Assembly: GCA_002367255.1 (NCBI GenBank)
Contig: DFBD01000237.1
Span: forward strand, 1 to 5,774
DNA: 5,774 nt
Reading direction: 5' to 3'
Source of the DNA: Rhodobacterales bacterium UBA3089
GTDB taxonomy: Bacteria; Pseudomonadota; Alphaproteobacteria; Rhodobacterales; Rhodobacteraceae
The translations under genes were made by a program, and so were the position numbers. Positions 1 to 5,774 of the stretch are shown here, piece by piece. The number at the start of each line of letters is the position of its first letter. Position 1 is the first letter of the stretch. The notes under the pieces are model-generated. The model was not told the origin of the DNA. It worked only from the letters and a program-made list of their open reading frames with translations, and did not search any database.

Positions 1-615
1 ACGGTGTCTGTTGATGTCTCGCTAATAGAGAACTACTCGGACCTGACTATTATCGATAGCAATGCGGATGCAGCGTTCTCCATCGGCACTTATGGTTTCC
101 AGTTTGGTGGGGGCAACTTGACGTTTAGCGATGGTTCAGAATCCGAATCTCTGGGCTATAGTAACGCGCACGTTTATTATCAGGCTGCAAATGGCAATAA
201 ATATGGTGTTTATTCCAGTGCTATGTCCGCCTTTGACGAATATGGTGTGGAGGGAATGTTCAATATCGGCCCAGTTGATGTGGAAGCCTACGCTGGCTAT
301 ATGGATTTCGATGGCGACAGTCTTGGCCATGCTGGGCTCGAGGCGTTTTTTGAAGTTTCCGAAGGCATTGAGGTAAGCGCCGGGTACGAGACAATATTTG
401 AAACGGACAGCGGTGGCGATTCTTTTGATTCGTATTCTGTTGGTGCAAGCTACGACATTCCGAACACCAATCTGACGGCTACGGCGTCGTATGAGTCTTT
501 CGATAGTGGATCGGAGGCTATGTATGGCATCGGTCTCGAATGGAGCTTCGGTCCAAATCAAGACGAGCGTCTGTTCGGATCTAGAGAACTTCCGTTTGTC
601 GGCGGCGACATTTAA
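1..615 (+). CDS. Porin-like outer-membrane beta-barrel protein, 3' part
   Basis: This is the last 204 codons of a gene whose start lies before the window; the frame is open from base 1, so the GTG at base 4 need not be a start. The protein is rich in Gly, Ser, Asp and Glu and poor in Lys. It alternates short stretches of alternating polar and aromatic/aliphatic residues (for example VDVEAYAGYMDF and YSVGASYDI) with acidic turns, the pattern of transmembrane beta strands in a porin or other outer-membrane barrel. The last recognisable strand ends in GLEWSFG (about residues 178-184), where a barrel would normally stop at an aromatic residue, but a 20-residue polar tail follows. No family-specific motif is visible, so substrate and exact family are unknown. 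An intrinsic terminator follows 6 bases after the stop. The barrel assignment is inferred from composition and strand pattern; another beta-rich secreted protein is possible. Confidence 0.72.
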   Translation, partial: TVSVDVSLIENYSDLTIIDSNADAAFSIGTYGFQFGGGNLTFSDGSESESLGYSNAHVYYQAANGNKYGVYSSAMSAFDEYGVEGMFNIGPVDVEAYAGYMDFDGDSLGHAGLEAFFEVSEGIEVSAGYETIFETDSGGDSFDSYSVGASYDIPNTNLTATASYESFDSGSEAMYGIGLEWSFGPNQDERLFGSRELPFVGGDI

Positions 616-621
616 TTGATC

Positions 622-648
622 AGGGGCCTTTCGGGGCCCCTTTTTCTT
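622..648 (+). terminator. Intrinsic terminator of the porin-like gene
   Basis: A perfect 7-bp GC-rich stem, AGGGGCC (622-628) with GGCCCCT (635-641), encloses a 6-base loop and runs into the T-rich tract TTTTTCTT (641-648). It starts 6 bases after the stop codon at 613-615. The T-tract is on the plus strand only, so it should stop transcription of the upstream gene. On the minus strand the hairpin forms but no U-run follows, so it is a weaker candidate terminator for the converging DUF1178 gene. Confidence 0.92.
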
Positions 649-655
649 GCGCGCC

Positions 656-1063
656 CTAGTTGGTTTTCTTCTTACCCCAAGGCAGCGGCGCAACGGGTAT
701 GCCATCGTCAATCAACGACTTGGCATCCTCGATTTTCGCTTCGCCATAAATCAGGCGTTCGGGGGCGTCGCCGTCGTGAATCGCCCGCGCCTCGGCTGCG
801 AAATTGGTGCCGACGTTATCGGCGGTATCTTCTATCTTTTTACGCAATTCCTTAACTGCCTGTTCGGCAGGTGAAGCAGGGGCGCTTAGCGGGCGTTCCC
901 CTTTGACGACGCGCGGGGCCATGATTGCCTTTTCCACCGACGCCTCACCACAGACGGCACAAGACACCATTCCGGTGGCCATAAGCTTGTCAAAATCCGA
1001 GCTGGAGCCGAACCAGGATTCAAACCGGTGCCCTTTGGCACATTTTAAGTCGTACCGGATCAT
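656..1063 (-). CDS. DUF1178 family zinc-ribbon-like protein
   Basis: A complete 135-residue protein matching the pattern of the DUF1178 family, small proteins of unknown function common in alpha- and betaproteobacteria. It begins MIRYDLKCAKGHRFESWF, the usual family start. Cys8, His12 and the pair Cys35-x-x-Cys38 could bind one zinc ion as a ribbon. A variable, charged linker (about 52-84) leads to the conserved C-terminal block FAAEARAIHDGDAPERLIYG (88-107), ending near APLPW (125-129) and a Lys-rich tail. There is no signal peptide or membrane segment, so it should be cytosolic. The ATG at 1061-1063 is preceded on the minus strand by AAAGGGGAC (1075-1067), a good ribosome binding site. It converges on the porin-like gene and is divergent from phoR; nothing in the sequence ties it to phosphate metabolism. 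Family call is firm, function unknown. Confidence 0.9.
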   Translation of the reverse strand: MIRYDLKCAKGHRFESWFGSSSDFDKLMATGMVSCAVCGEASVEKAIMAPRVVKGERPLSAPASPAEQAVKELRKKIEDTADNVGTNFAAEARAIHDGDAPERLIYGEAKIEDAKSLIDDGIPVAPLPWGKKKTN

Positions 1064-1148
1064 TTAGTCCCCTTTGGTTTCCCGTATTACATATATATAG
1101 CAATGGTGAATACAATCCTAATTCGGGATTCGCGTTGAGGGAAAGCAC
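1064..1148. promoter_or_regulatory. Divergent promoter region, DUF1178 gene / phoR
   Basis: This 85-base gap must carry the start signals for both genes. Its centre is AT-rich (TACATATATATAG, 1088-1100). Reading plus, a weak pair TTGGTT (1074-1079) and TATAGC (1096-1101) with 16-base spacing could serve phoR. Reading minus, TTGTAT (1116-1111) and TATGTA (1094-1089) with 16-base spacing could serve the DUF1178 gene. Both are poor matches to the sigma-70 consensus. GAGGGA (1137-1142) is the phoR ribosome binding site, 6 bases before its ATG. No CTGTCA-type Pho box unit is visible here, so phoR's own promoter shows no sign of PhoB control. Confidence 0.4.
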
Positions 1149-2387
1149 ATGCAGATACGTCTCTGGCCCTACATCTTTCTTGGCACCGCCACGGGTGGCG
1201 TCGCGGCAATTCTGGCCACTTTGGAGGAGCCGTTCTGGATCATCTTCGCCTCGGTTCTGGTGTTGGTAATCGTTTTCGCCCTGTTGCAAGAAGCCATGCG
1301 CGACCCCGTCGAAGAAGGCGATGTGGTGGTGGTCGAGCCGGCAAAAACCATGCCTACCGGATTTGGTCGCGCCATGCTGGAACAGTTGCCGCTGCCGCTG
1401 TTGGTGATCTCGCGAAGGGGGCGTGTGGTTTATGCTAACCGCGCCGCGAAAGAGGTTCTACCGACTCTGAAATTCGGCGACCACTTCGCCAACCTTCTGC
1501 GTATACCGGCGTTTGTTGATGCGGTAAACGCAGCGATAAGCGAAGGCAAGAACAGCAAGGTTTCGTTCACCATGACCCGGCCGCAAGAACGGTACTACGA
1601 GGCCAACATCGGCCTGATGCCCGCAGGCAGCGATTTTGGCGACAAGGTGCAGGCCATTGTCCAGATCGAGGATCGTACGCAAGACCGGCGTGTCGAAAAG
1701 ATGCGTAGCGATTTTGTTGCCAATGCCAGCCACGAGTTGCGCACACCGCTTGCCTCGATCCTTGGGTATATCGAGACGTTGCAGGGCCATGCCAAAGACG
1801 ACCCCGCCGCGCGTGAAGAATTTCTTGAGATTATGGATAAACAGGCGACACGGATGCAGCGCCTCGTTAATGATTTGATGTCGCTTAGCCGGATCGAGTT
1901 GAATGAACATATCAAGCCAAGCGACCCTTGTGCGTTGAATGAACTGGTGCTTGAGACAACGTCCGCCCTGCTGCCGCTTCAGAAGAAATACGACGTGACG
2001 CTGGAAACGGCATTGGAGGGTGATCCGGTTGTGGCGGCGAACCGCGATCAGTTGAATCAGGTTCTGGTTAACCTGATTGATAACGCCATGAAATACGGCG
2101 GCAGTGGTACGACCGTTAAGGTTTTCACAACACCTCCGGACCCGCACTATGCGGATATGGTCGGGATCACGGTTGCCGATCAGGGCGCGGGTATCGGCCC
2201 TGAACATCTGCATAGGTTAACGGAACGTTTCTATCGCGTGAACGCTGCGCAAAGCCGCAACAAGGGCGGCACTGGGCTTGGCCTGGCCATCGTTAAGCAC
2301 ATAGTTAATCGCCATGGTGGGGAATTGCAGATTGAATCTACGTTGGGGGAGGGCAGCCAGTTTACAGTTTGGCTACCCAGTTCTTGA
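1149..2387 (+). CDS. phoR: Phosphate-regulon sensor histidine kinase PhoR
   Basis: A 412-residue membrane histidine kinase that would autophosphorylate and pass phosphate to the response regulator PhoB under phosphate starvation. Two hydrophobic segments (about 5-25 and 28-49) are separated by only a few residues, so there is essentially no periplasmic sensor domain. A PAS-like domain follows (about 72-178, with LPLPLLVISRRGRVVYANRA near its start). The dimerisation/phosphoacceptor helix holds SHELRTPLASI with His195. The ATP-binding domain has the N box NLIDNAMKYG (308-317, Asn308 and Asn312), the G1 box DQGAGIG (344-350), the F box ERFYRV (359-364) and the G2 box GGTGLGL (373-379). All catalytic motifs are intact. 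ATG at 1149 has a well-placed GAGGGA. The PhoR rather than generic kinase call rests on architecture plus the Pho box and pst genes immediately downstream; phoB is not in the window. Confidence 0.93.
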   Translation: MQIRLWPYIFLGTATGGVAAILATLEEPFWIIFASVLVLVIVFALLQEAMRDPVEEGDVVVVEPAKTMPTGFGRAMLEQLPLPLLVISRRGRVVYANRAAKEVLPTLKFGDHFANLLRIPAFVDAVNAAISEGKNSKVSFTMTRPQERYYEANIGLMPAGSDFGDKVQAIVQIEDRTQDRRVEKMRSDFVANASHELRTPLASILGYIETLQGHAKDDPAAREEFLEIMDKQATRMQRLVNDLMSLSRIELNEHIKPSDPCALNELVLETTSALLPLQKKYDVTLETALEGDPVVAANRDQLNQVLVNLIDNAMKYGGSGTTVKVFTTPPDPHYADMVGITVADQGAGIGPEHLHRLTERFYRVNAAQSRNKGGTGLGLAIVKHIVNRHGGELQIESTLGEGSQFTVWLPSS

Positions 2388-2422
2388 TTAGACGGGGCAA
2401 GCGACGTTAATATCGGTTGTGG

Positions 2423-2441
2423 AAGGATATATCGAATCCTT
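2423..2441. repeat. Inverted repeat just upstream of the Pho box
   Basis: AAGGAT (2423-2428) and ATCCTT (2436-2441) form a perfect 6-bp inverted repeat around the 7-base spacer ATATCGA. It lies 36 bases after the phoR stop and ends 5 bases before the first Pho box unit. It has no following T-run and is AT-rich, so it is a poor terminator. It could be an operator half-site pair, a weak 3' hairpin on the phoR transcript, or chance. Confidence 0.4.
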
Positions 2442-2446
2442 GTACG

Positions 2447-2486
2447 CTGTCATAAAACTGTCACAGAACTGCAATAAAAGTGAATC
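2447..2486 (+). promoter_or_regulatory. Pho box array (PhoB binding site) upstream of pstS
   Basis: Four 7-bp units start at exact 11-bp intervals: CTGTCAT (2447), CTGTCAC (2458), CTGCAAT (2469) and GTGAATC (2480), separated by the 4-base spacers AAAA, AGAA and AAAA. The first two units make a textbook Pho box (CTGTCAT, AT-rich spacer, CTGTCA) and the last two a degenerate second box in the same phase. In known Pho promoters each direct-repeat pair binds a PhoB dimer on one face of the helix and replaces the -35 element. Its position 77 bases before the pstS start and the flanking phoR/pst genes make PhoB activation of pstS the natural reading. Confidence 0.93.
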
Positions 2487-2496
2487 CAGGGTGCAG

Positions 2497-2502
2497 TAGA
2501 AA
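2497..2502 (+). promoter_or_regulatory. Candidate -10 element of the pstS promoter
   Basis: TAGAAA matches the TATAAT consensus at 4 of 6 positions and begins 11 bases after the last Pho box unit ends, the geometry seen in PhoB-activated promoters where the Pho box stands in for the -35. A transcript from here would begin near 2509 and have a leader of roughly 54 bases. This is a position-based guess; the motif alone is weak. Confidence 0.35.
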
Positions 2503-2551
2503 CAGCGCAACTCAGGTGCATAAGGCGTCTGGGTATTGAAACTCAGTTACC

Positions 2552-2556
2552 GGAGA
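2552..2556 (+). promoter_or_regulatory. Ribosome binding site deciding the pstS start
   Basis: GGAGA sits 6 bases before the GTG at 2563. The reading frame is open further upstream to a TTG at 2536, but that codon has no purine-rich site in front of it and would add nine residues including two arginines and a proline before the signal peptide. The GTG start gives a clean secretion signal directly. Confidence 0.82.
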
Positions 2557-2562
2557 ATTCCC

Positions 2563-3546
2563 GTGAAACTATCAAACCTTATCACAGTTGCAGTTGCTGC
2601 ATCTTTCGTGGCTGGTGCCGCCAGCGCACGCGATCAGATACGCATCGTTGGTTCTTCCACCGTTTTCCCGTTTTCGACAGCTGTTGCCGAGCAGTTTGGC
2701 AAAACGACAGACTTCGCCACGCCAGTTGTTGAATCGACAGGTTCCGGCGGCGGCATGAAGCTGTTCTGCGCTGGCGTTGGTGCCGAGCATCCGGACATGA
2801 CGAATTCATCGCGTCGCATGAAGGCTAAAGAGTTCCAGATGTGCGCAGACAACGGCGTAACAGAAATCGTTGAATCGGTTGTTGGTTACGACGGTATCGT
2901 TATCGCAAATGCACACGCCGGCCCGACTTTCGCCCTTACACGCGCGCAGCTGGTTATCGCGCTTGCGGATAACGGCCCCAAGCCATCGACTTGGGACGAA
3001 ATCGACCCATCACTTCCAGCAATCGCAATCGAGGTTCTTGGCCCTCCACCATCGTCCGGCACGCGCGATGCGTTTGAAGAGCTGGTAATGGAAGAAGGTT
3101 GTGAAGCGACTGATCTGGTGGAATGCGAAGGCGTTTCCATCCGCGAAGACGGCATATATGTCGAAGCTGGCGAAAACGACAACCTGATCGTCTCCAAACT
3201 GGAAGCCAACCCGAATGCTTTGGGCATCTTTGGTTTCTCGTTCCTTGACCAGAACTCGGATGTTATCAAGGGTGCGAATGTTGACGATGTCGAGCCGACA
3301 TTCGAAAACATTGCCGATGGCGCATATGCGGTATCGCGTTCGCTTTATTACTACATCAAGGTGGCACACATCGGCGTTATCCCCGGCATTCAGGAATATG
3401 CGGCCGAGTTTTCGTCCGAGGCTGCGGCTGGTGAAGAGGGATATCTGACAGACAAAGGTCTTATCCCGCTGCCTGAAGATATGTTTGAAGCTAACGCTGC
3501 TGGTGTTAACGGTTTGACGTTGATGACTGGTAAAGAGTGGGATTAA
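2563..3546 (+). CDS. pstS: Phosphate ABC transporter periplasmic binding protein PstS
   Basis: A 327-residue secreted protein that would capture phosphate in the periplasm and hand it to the PstC-PstA channel. With the GTG start it has a classical signal peptide: Lys2, a hydrophobic core (about 6-19) and a cleavage site after ASA (20-22), giving a mature N-terminus RDQIRIVGSSTVFP. Ligand-binding loops of the PstS fold are visible: GSSTVFP (30-36), STGSGGGMK (58-66), MTNSSRRMK (79-87) and PSSGTRDAF (163-171); the SGT and nearby Arg resemble the phosphate-contacting segment of known PstS proteins. Where many PstS proteins have an Asp in the third loop, this one has Asn/Ser. There is no lipobox Cys, so it should be a soluble periplasmic protein. 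It follows a Pho box and precedes pstC by 58 bases. The product call is firm; the start is well supported but not proven. Confidence 0.95.
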   Translation: MKLSNLITVAVAASFVAGAASARDQIRIVGSSTVFPFSTAVAEQFGKTTDFATPVVESTGSGGGMKLFCAGVGAEHPDMTNSSRRMKAKEFQMCADNGVTEIVESVVGYDGIVIANAHAGPTFALTRAQLVIALADNGPKPSTWDEIDPSLPAIAIEVLGPPPSSGTRDAFEELVMEEGCEATDLVECEGVSIREDGIYVEAGENDNLIVSKLEANPNALGIFGFSFLDQNSDVIKGANVDDVEPTFENIADGAYAVSRSLYYYIKVAHIGVIPGIQEYAAEFSSEAAAGEEGYLTDKGLIPLPEDMFEANAAGVNGLTLMTGKEWD

Positions 3547-3559
3547 CCCCTAATAATCC

Positions 3560-3583
3560 GCGAGGGCGCACCGGTGCCCTCGC
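3560..3583 (+). other. Intercistronic hairpin between pstS and pstC
   Basis: GCGAGGGC (3560-3567) pairs perfectly with GCCCTCGC (3576-3583) around the 8-base loop GCACCGGT. It begins 14 bases after the pstS stop and ends 21 bases before the pstC ATG. The bases after it (AACCTAATGG) contain no T-run, so it is not a normal intrinsic terminator. In binding-protein transporter operons such stems often protect the upstream mRNA from 3' exonucleases or cause partial termination, giving more binding protein than permease; that role here is inferred. Confidence 0.75.
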
Positions 3584-3604
3584 AACCTAATGGAGCTGGT
3601 CTAA

Positions 3605-4981
3605 ATGTTAACCTTGACTGCATTGATAATCCTCGGCCTTGCGGTCGGGTTTTTCCTGCTTTCGCGCAGTAGGGCGATTGCGGTGAGTGGTGGGGTTTTA
3701 GCCGGACTGCACTCGCGGCCCAGCTATCACGGCACGTATAGTTTGCTGTGGGTCGGGATCGTCGGGTTTACGTTGTTGCTGGTGCTGACAGTGGGCTGGG
3801 ACGCCTATCTGGGCATGCATTTTATGGCGGAAATCGCCAAGGCTGTACCGGATGCGCGGCCTATCGAGGTTAACCTGATTTTTGCCGATTCGATGGCCAT
3901 TGCCTACGGTAACGTTAGCTCCACGATTGATCCCCTGCGCGAGGCAATGGCAGTCAGATTTGCCGCTGCCGACGCATTTCGCATCTGGGTGACGGTTGCC
4001 GTTTCGCTGGGTGGCGCGACGATCGCGGGGCTGGTGACATTGCGTCAGGTCGCGGTTGATTGGCGGGCGCGTAATAGATCCGAGCGGATCATTCGCGGGT
4101 TCCTTTGGGTTTCGGCCACGATCGCGGTTCTGACGACCATCGGCATCGTTTTGTCGCTGATATTCGAGACATTCAATTTCTTCGCCAGCATTGGTTGGCG
4201 GGTGGATAAATTCCTGTTTGGCACAAGATGGAGCCCCCTTTCCGGTGTCCACGACGGCATGATGGATATGGACAAAGTCGGTGCTGTTCCCCTGTTCGCC
4301 GGTACCCTGATGATTACCGGAATCGCCATGCTGGTGGCCGTGCCCATCGGGCTGTTCGCAGCGATCTATCTGTCGGAATTCGCCAGCAGCAGAGTTCGCG
4401 GTTGGGCCAAGCCGATGATGGAAATGCTCGCCGGTATCCCGACTGTGGTTTACGGATTTTTCGCGGCCATTACCGTCGCCCCGTTCATCCGCAACAGCGG
4501 CGAATCGTTGGGCCTGTCGGTTGCATCCGAAAGCGCACTGGCAGCGGGGATTGTAATGGGTATCATGATTATCCCGTTTATTTCATCGCTATCCGACGAC
4601 GTGATTAACGCCGTGCCGCAAAGCTTGCGCGACGGGTCATACGGCCTGGGCGCAACCAAAGCCGAGACCATACGACAAGTGGTTTTGCCTGCCGCCTTGC
4701 CGGGGATTGTCTCGGCGGTATTGCTTGGGGTATCGCGTGCAATTGGCGAGACAATGATCGTGGTGATGGCGGCGGGCCAAGGCGCGAACCTTACCGCTAA
4801 CCCGTTAGAGGCCGTGACCACCGTTACCGTGCAAATTGTGATGCTGATAACAGGCGACACCGAGGCATCAACGGCCGCTGGCCCTGCGTTTACGTTGGCT
4901 TTCACCCTGTTCTGCATCACGCTGGCGCTGAACGTTTTCGCCCTGCGGCTTGTTCGCAAATATCGGGAGATGTATGACTGA
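3605..4981 (+). CDS. pstC: Phosphate ABC transporter permease PstC, extended form
   Basis: A 458-residue inner-membrane permease that, with PstA, forms the phosphate channel. The roughly 140 residues beyond the usual 300-320 are at the N-terminus: a hydrophobic segment (about 3-20), the motif LHSRPSYHG (35-43), a second segment (about 46-64), an amphipathic stretch, and a third segment (about 125-145). This matches the N-terminal domain (DUF3708 type) of alphaproteobacterial PstC. The standard permease core follows, with segments near 163-190 and from 229 on. Its cytoplasmic coupling loop is DGSYGLGATKAETIRQVVLP (343-362), the EAA-type motif contacting the ATPase, followed by SRAIGETM (377-384), the conserved Arg/Glu motif of PstC. 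GGAG (3592-3595) lies 9 bases before the ATG. The stop TGA shares one base with the pstA ATG, implying translational coupling. Confidence 0.95.
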   Translation: MLTLTALIILGLAVGFFLLSRSRAIAVSGGVLAGLHSRPSYHGTYSLLWVGIVGFTLLLVLTVGWDAYLGMHFMAEIAKAVPDARPIEVNLIFADSMAIAYGNVSSTIDPLREAMAVRFAAADAFRIWVTVAVSLGGATIAGLVTLRQVAVDWRARNRSERIIRGFLWVSATIAVLTTIGIVLSLIFETFNFFASIGWRVDKFLFGTRWSPLSGVHDGMMDMDKVGAVPLFAGTLMITGIAMLVAVPIGLFAAIYLSEFASSRVRGWAKPMMEMLAGIPTVVYGFFAAITVAPFIRNSGESLGLSVASESALAAGIVMGIMIIPFISSLSDDVINAVPQSLRDGSYGLGATKAETIRQVVLPAALPGIVSAVLLGVSRAIGETMIVVMAAGQGANLTANPLEAVTTVTVQIVMLITGDTEASTAAGPAFTLAFTLFCITLALNVFALRLVRKYREMYD

Positions 4982-5774
4982 TGGTTAGTATGACGGAGCT
5001 GTCCGCGAAGCATAACTCGCCGGAATCTGCCGCGCGCTTGAAGAAACGCAAAGCGGCGGAGTGGCGGCTGAAAGCTTACGGAATCCTTGCAATTACGCTG
5101 GCAGGTATGGCGCTGGTTACGCTGATGTGGTCGGTGGTTGGCAAGGCCTCGGGCGCGTTTACAGAAAGCTATATAACCTTGCCGGTAACGCTTGAGGCGG
5201 CCGAGGTTGACCCTGACGGCACTGATGACCCCTCGGTTATTGGCCGTGCGAATTTTGGTGGAATTGTCAAAGATTCGCTAAAGGCGGCGTTCCCGTTCGT
5301 GAAATCGCGTGGCGACAAACGGGTGATGTATGACATTATCAGTGGTGGTGCAGCGTTTGAATTGCGCGAATTGGCGATGGCGGACCCATCGAATATCGGG
5401 CAGACGATGGATTTCCGGTTCTTGGCGTCGGACATCGCGGATTTGTATCTGAAGGGTTCGTATGGCGCATTGGTCGAGCAAAGCGCCGATGGTGTGTTGA
5501 CGATCGAGAGCGATGGCAAGACGGCGGTTGTGACCTCTTCGGCGGAGGATTTCACCTTTGTTATGGCGCGGGTTAAGGCCGATTTGCTAGCCAAGGCGGC
5601 GTTCAACCGTGACCAAGCGGCGTTGCAGGAAAACGGCCGTGTGGTGTTCACCGAACGTGGTGATCTGGACGAAGCTGCCAAGCGTGAAGTTGAACGGGAC
5701 CGGTTTACTGCCTTGGCCGAGGCACTGGAAACACGTGCTACGCAGGGTGGCGGGGGCGAAGCCCTGGACAAGAA
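4981..5774 (+). CDS. pstA: Phosphate ABC transporter permease PstA, 5' part with DUF3333-type domain
   Basis: The first 264 codons of a gene that runs off the window. The frame is open throughout. After a charged cytoplasmic N-terminus (RLKKRK, 19-24) comes one membrane segment (about 32-53). The remaining 210 or so residues have no hydrophobic helix and must be a soluble domain, periplasmic by the positive-inside rule. It includes GGAAFELRELAMADPSNIG (122-140), resembling the DUF3333 N-terminal domain of alphaproteobacterial PstA, and ends in a charged, probably helical stretch (about 215-255) and a GGGG turn. The permease core with its EAA loop should lie beyond the edge; it is not seen, so identity rests on this domain and on gene order. 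The ATG at 4981 overlaps the pstC stop by one base and GGGAGA (4965-4970) lies 10 bases upstream; an in-frame ATG at 4990 is too far from that site to be preferred. Confidence 0.88.
   Translation, partial: MVSMTELSAKHNSPESAARLKKRKAAEWRLKAYGILAITLAGMALVTLMWSVVGKASGAFTESYITLPVTLEAAEVDPDGTDDPSVIGRANFGGIVKDSLKAAFPFVKSRGDKRVMYDIISGGAAFELRELAMADPSNIGQTMDFRFLASDIADLYLKGSYGALVEQSADGVLTIESDGKTAVVTSSAEDFTFVMARVKADLLAKAAFNRDQAALQENGRVVFTERGDLDEAAKREVERDRFTALAEALETRATQGGGGEALDK

Noticed and set aside
136..711. Minus-strand open frame of 191 codons
   Set aside because: It overlaps the porin-like gene, spans the terminator and runs into the DUF1178 gene; the product is Arg-rich and low in recognisable structure.
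1088..1100. TATA-rich run as a possible replication or integration signal
   Set aside because: Only 13 bases, sits in a divergent promoter gap and is better explained as -10 sequence; no DnaA boxes or flanking repeats.
1114..1130. Short inverted repeat AATCC / GGATT upstream of phoR
   Set aside because: Five-base arms in an AT-rich gap are expected by chance and match no known operator.
1458..2213. Long minus-strand open frame of 251 codons
   Set aside because: It lies wholly antisense to phoR, whose kinase motifs are all intact; the product shows no family pattern.
2509..2546. Direct repeat AACTCAG at 2509 and 2540 in the pstS leader region
   Set aside because: Seven bases, only two copies, not in helical phase with the Pho box and with no recognised function.
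2536..2562. TTG codon as the pstS start
   Set aside because: No ribosome binding site in front, and it would place a charged extension before the signal peptide; GTG at 2563 has GGAGA at proper spacing.
4228..4608. Plus-strand open frame of 126 codons inside pstC
   Set aside because: Out-of-frame shadow of the conserved permease core, with an Arg-rich product.
5169..5771. Minus-strand open frame of 200 codons opposite pstA
   Set aside because: The plus strand here encodes the DUF3333-like domain; the antisense product is Ser/Ala/Arg-rich without motifs.

Overview
The window looks like ordinary chromosome from an alphaproteobacterium, most likely a marine Rhodobacterales-type organism. This is inferred from moderate GC, a DUF1178 zinc-ribbon protein, and pstC and pstA genes carrying the long N-terminal extensions typical of alphaproteobacterial Pst permeases. 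No rRNA, tRNA, CRISPR array, insertion sequence or phage-like segment was seen.

Layout: positions 1-615 hold the 3' end of an acidic outer-membrane beta-barrel (porin-like) gene, followed by a clear intrinsic terminator (622-648). Converging on it from the minus strand is a small DUF1178 gene (656-1063). An 85-base divergent intergenic region separates that gene from a plus-strand run: phoR (1149-2387), pstS (2563-3546), pstC (3605-4981) and the first 264 codons of pstA (4981 to the window edge). The pstA reading frame has no stop inside the window. The 175-base phoR-pstS gap holds an inverted repeat and a strong Pho box: four 7-bp direct-repeat units at exact 11-bp spacing, the first two close to the classical CTGTCAT unit. 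The 58-base pstS-pstC gap holds a GC-rich hairpin with no T-run.

How the genes work together: PhoR is the membrane histidine kinase of the phosphate-starvation two-component system. Its expected partner PhoB is not in the window but would bind the Pho box in front of pstS. PstS captures periplasmic phosphate and PstC plus PstA form the inner-membrane channel. The ATPase PstB and the regulator PhoU are expected just downstream, and the Pst complex is known in other bacteria to signal phosphate status back to PhoR. I found no undescribed system. The points most worth a second look are the four-unit Pho box, the large soluble domain in PstA, the extended PstC, the loop-less membrane anchor of PhoR, the intercistronic hairpin and the C-terminal tail of the porin-like protein.
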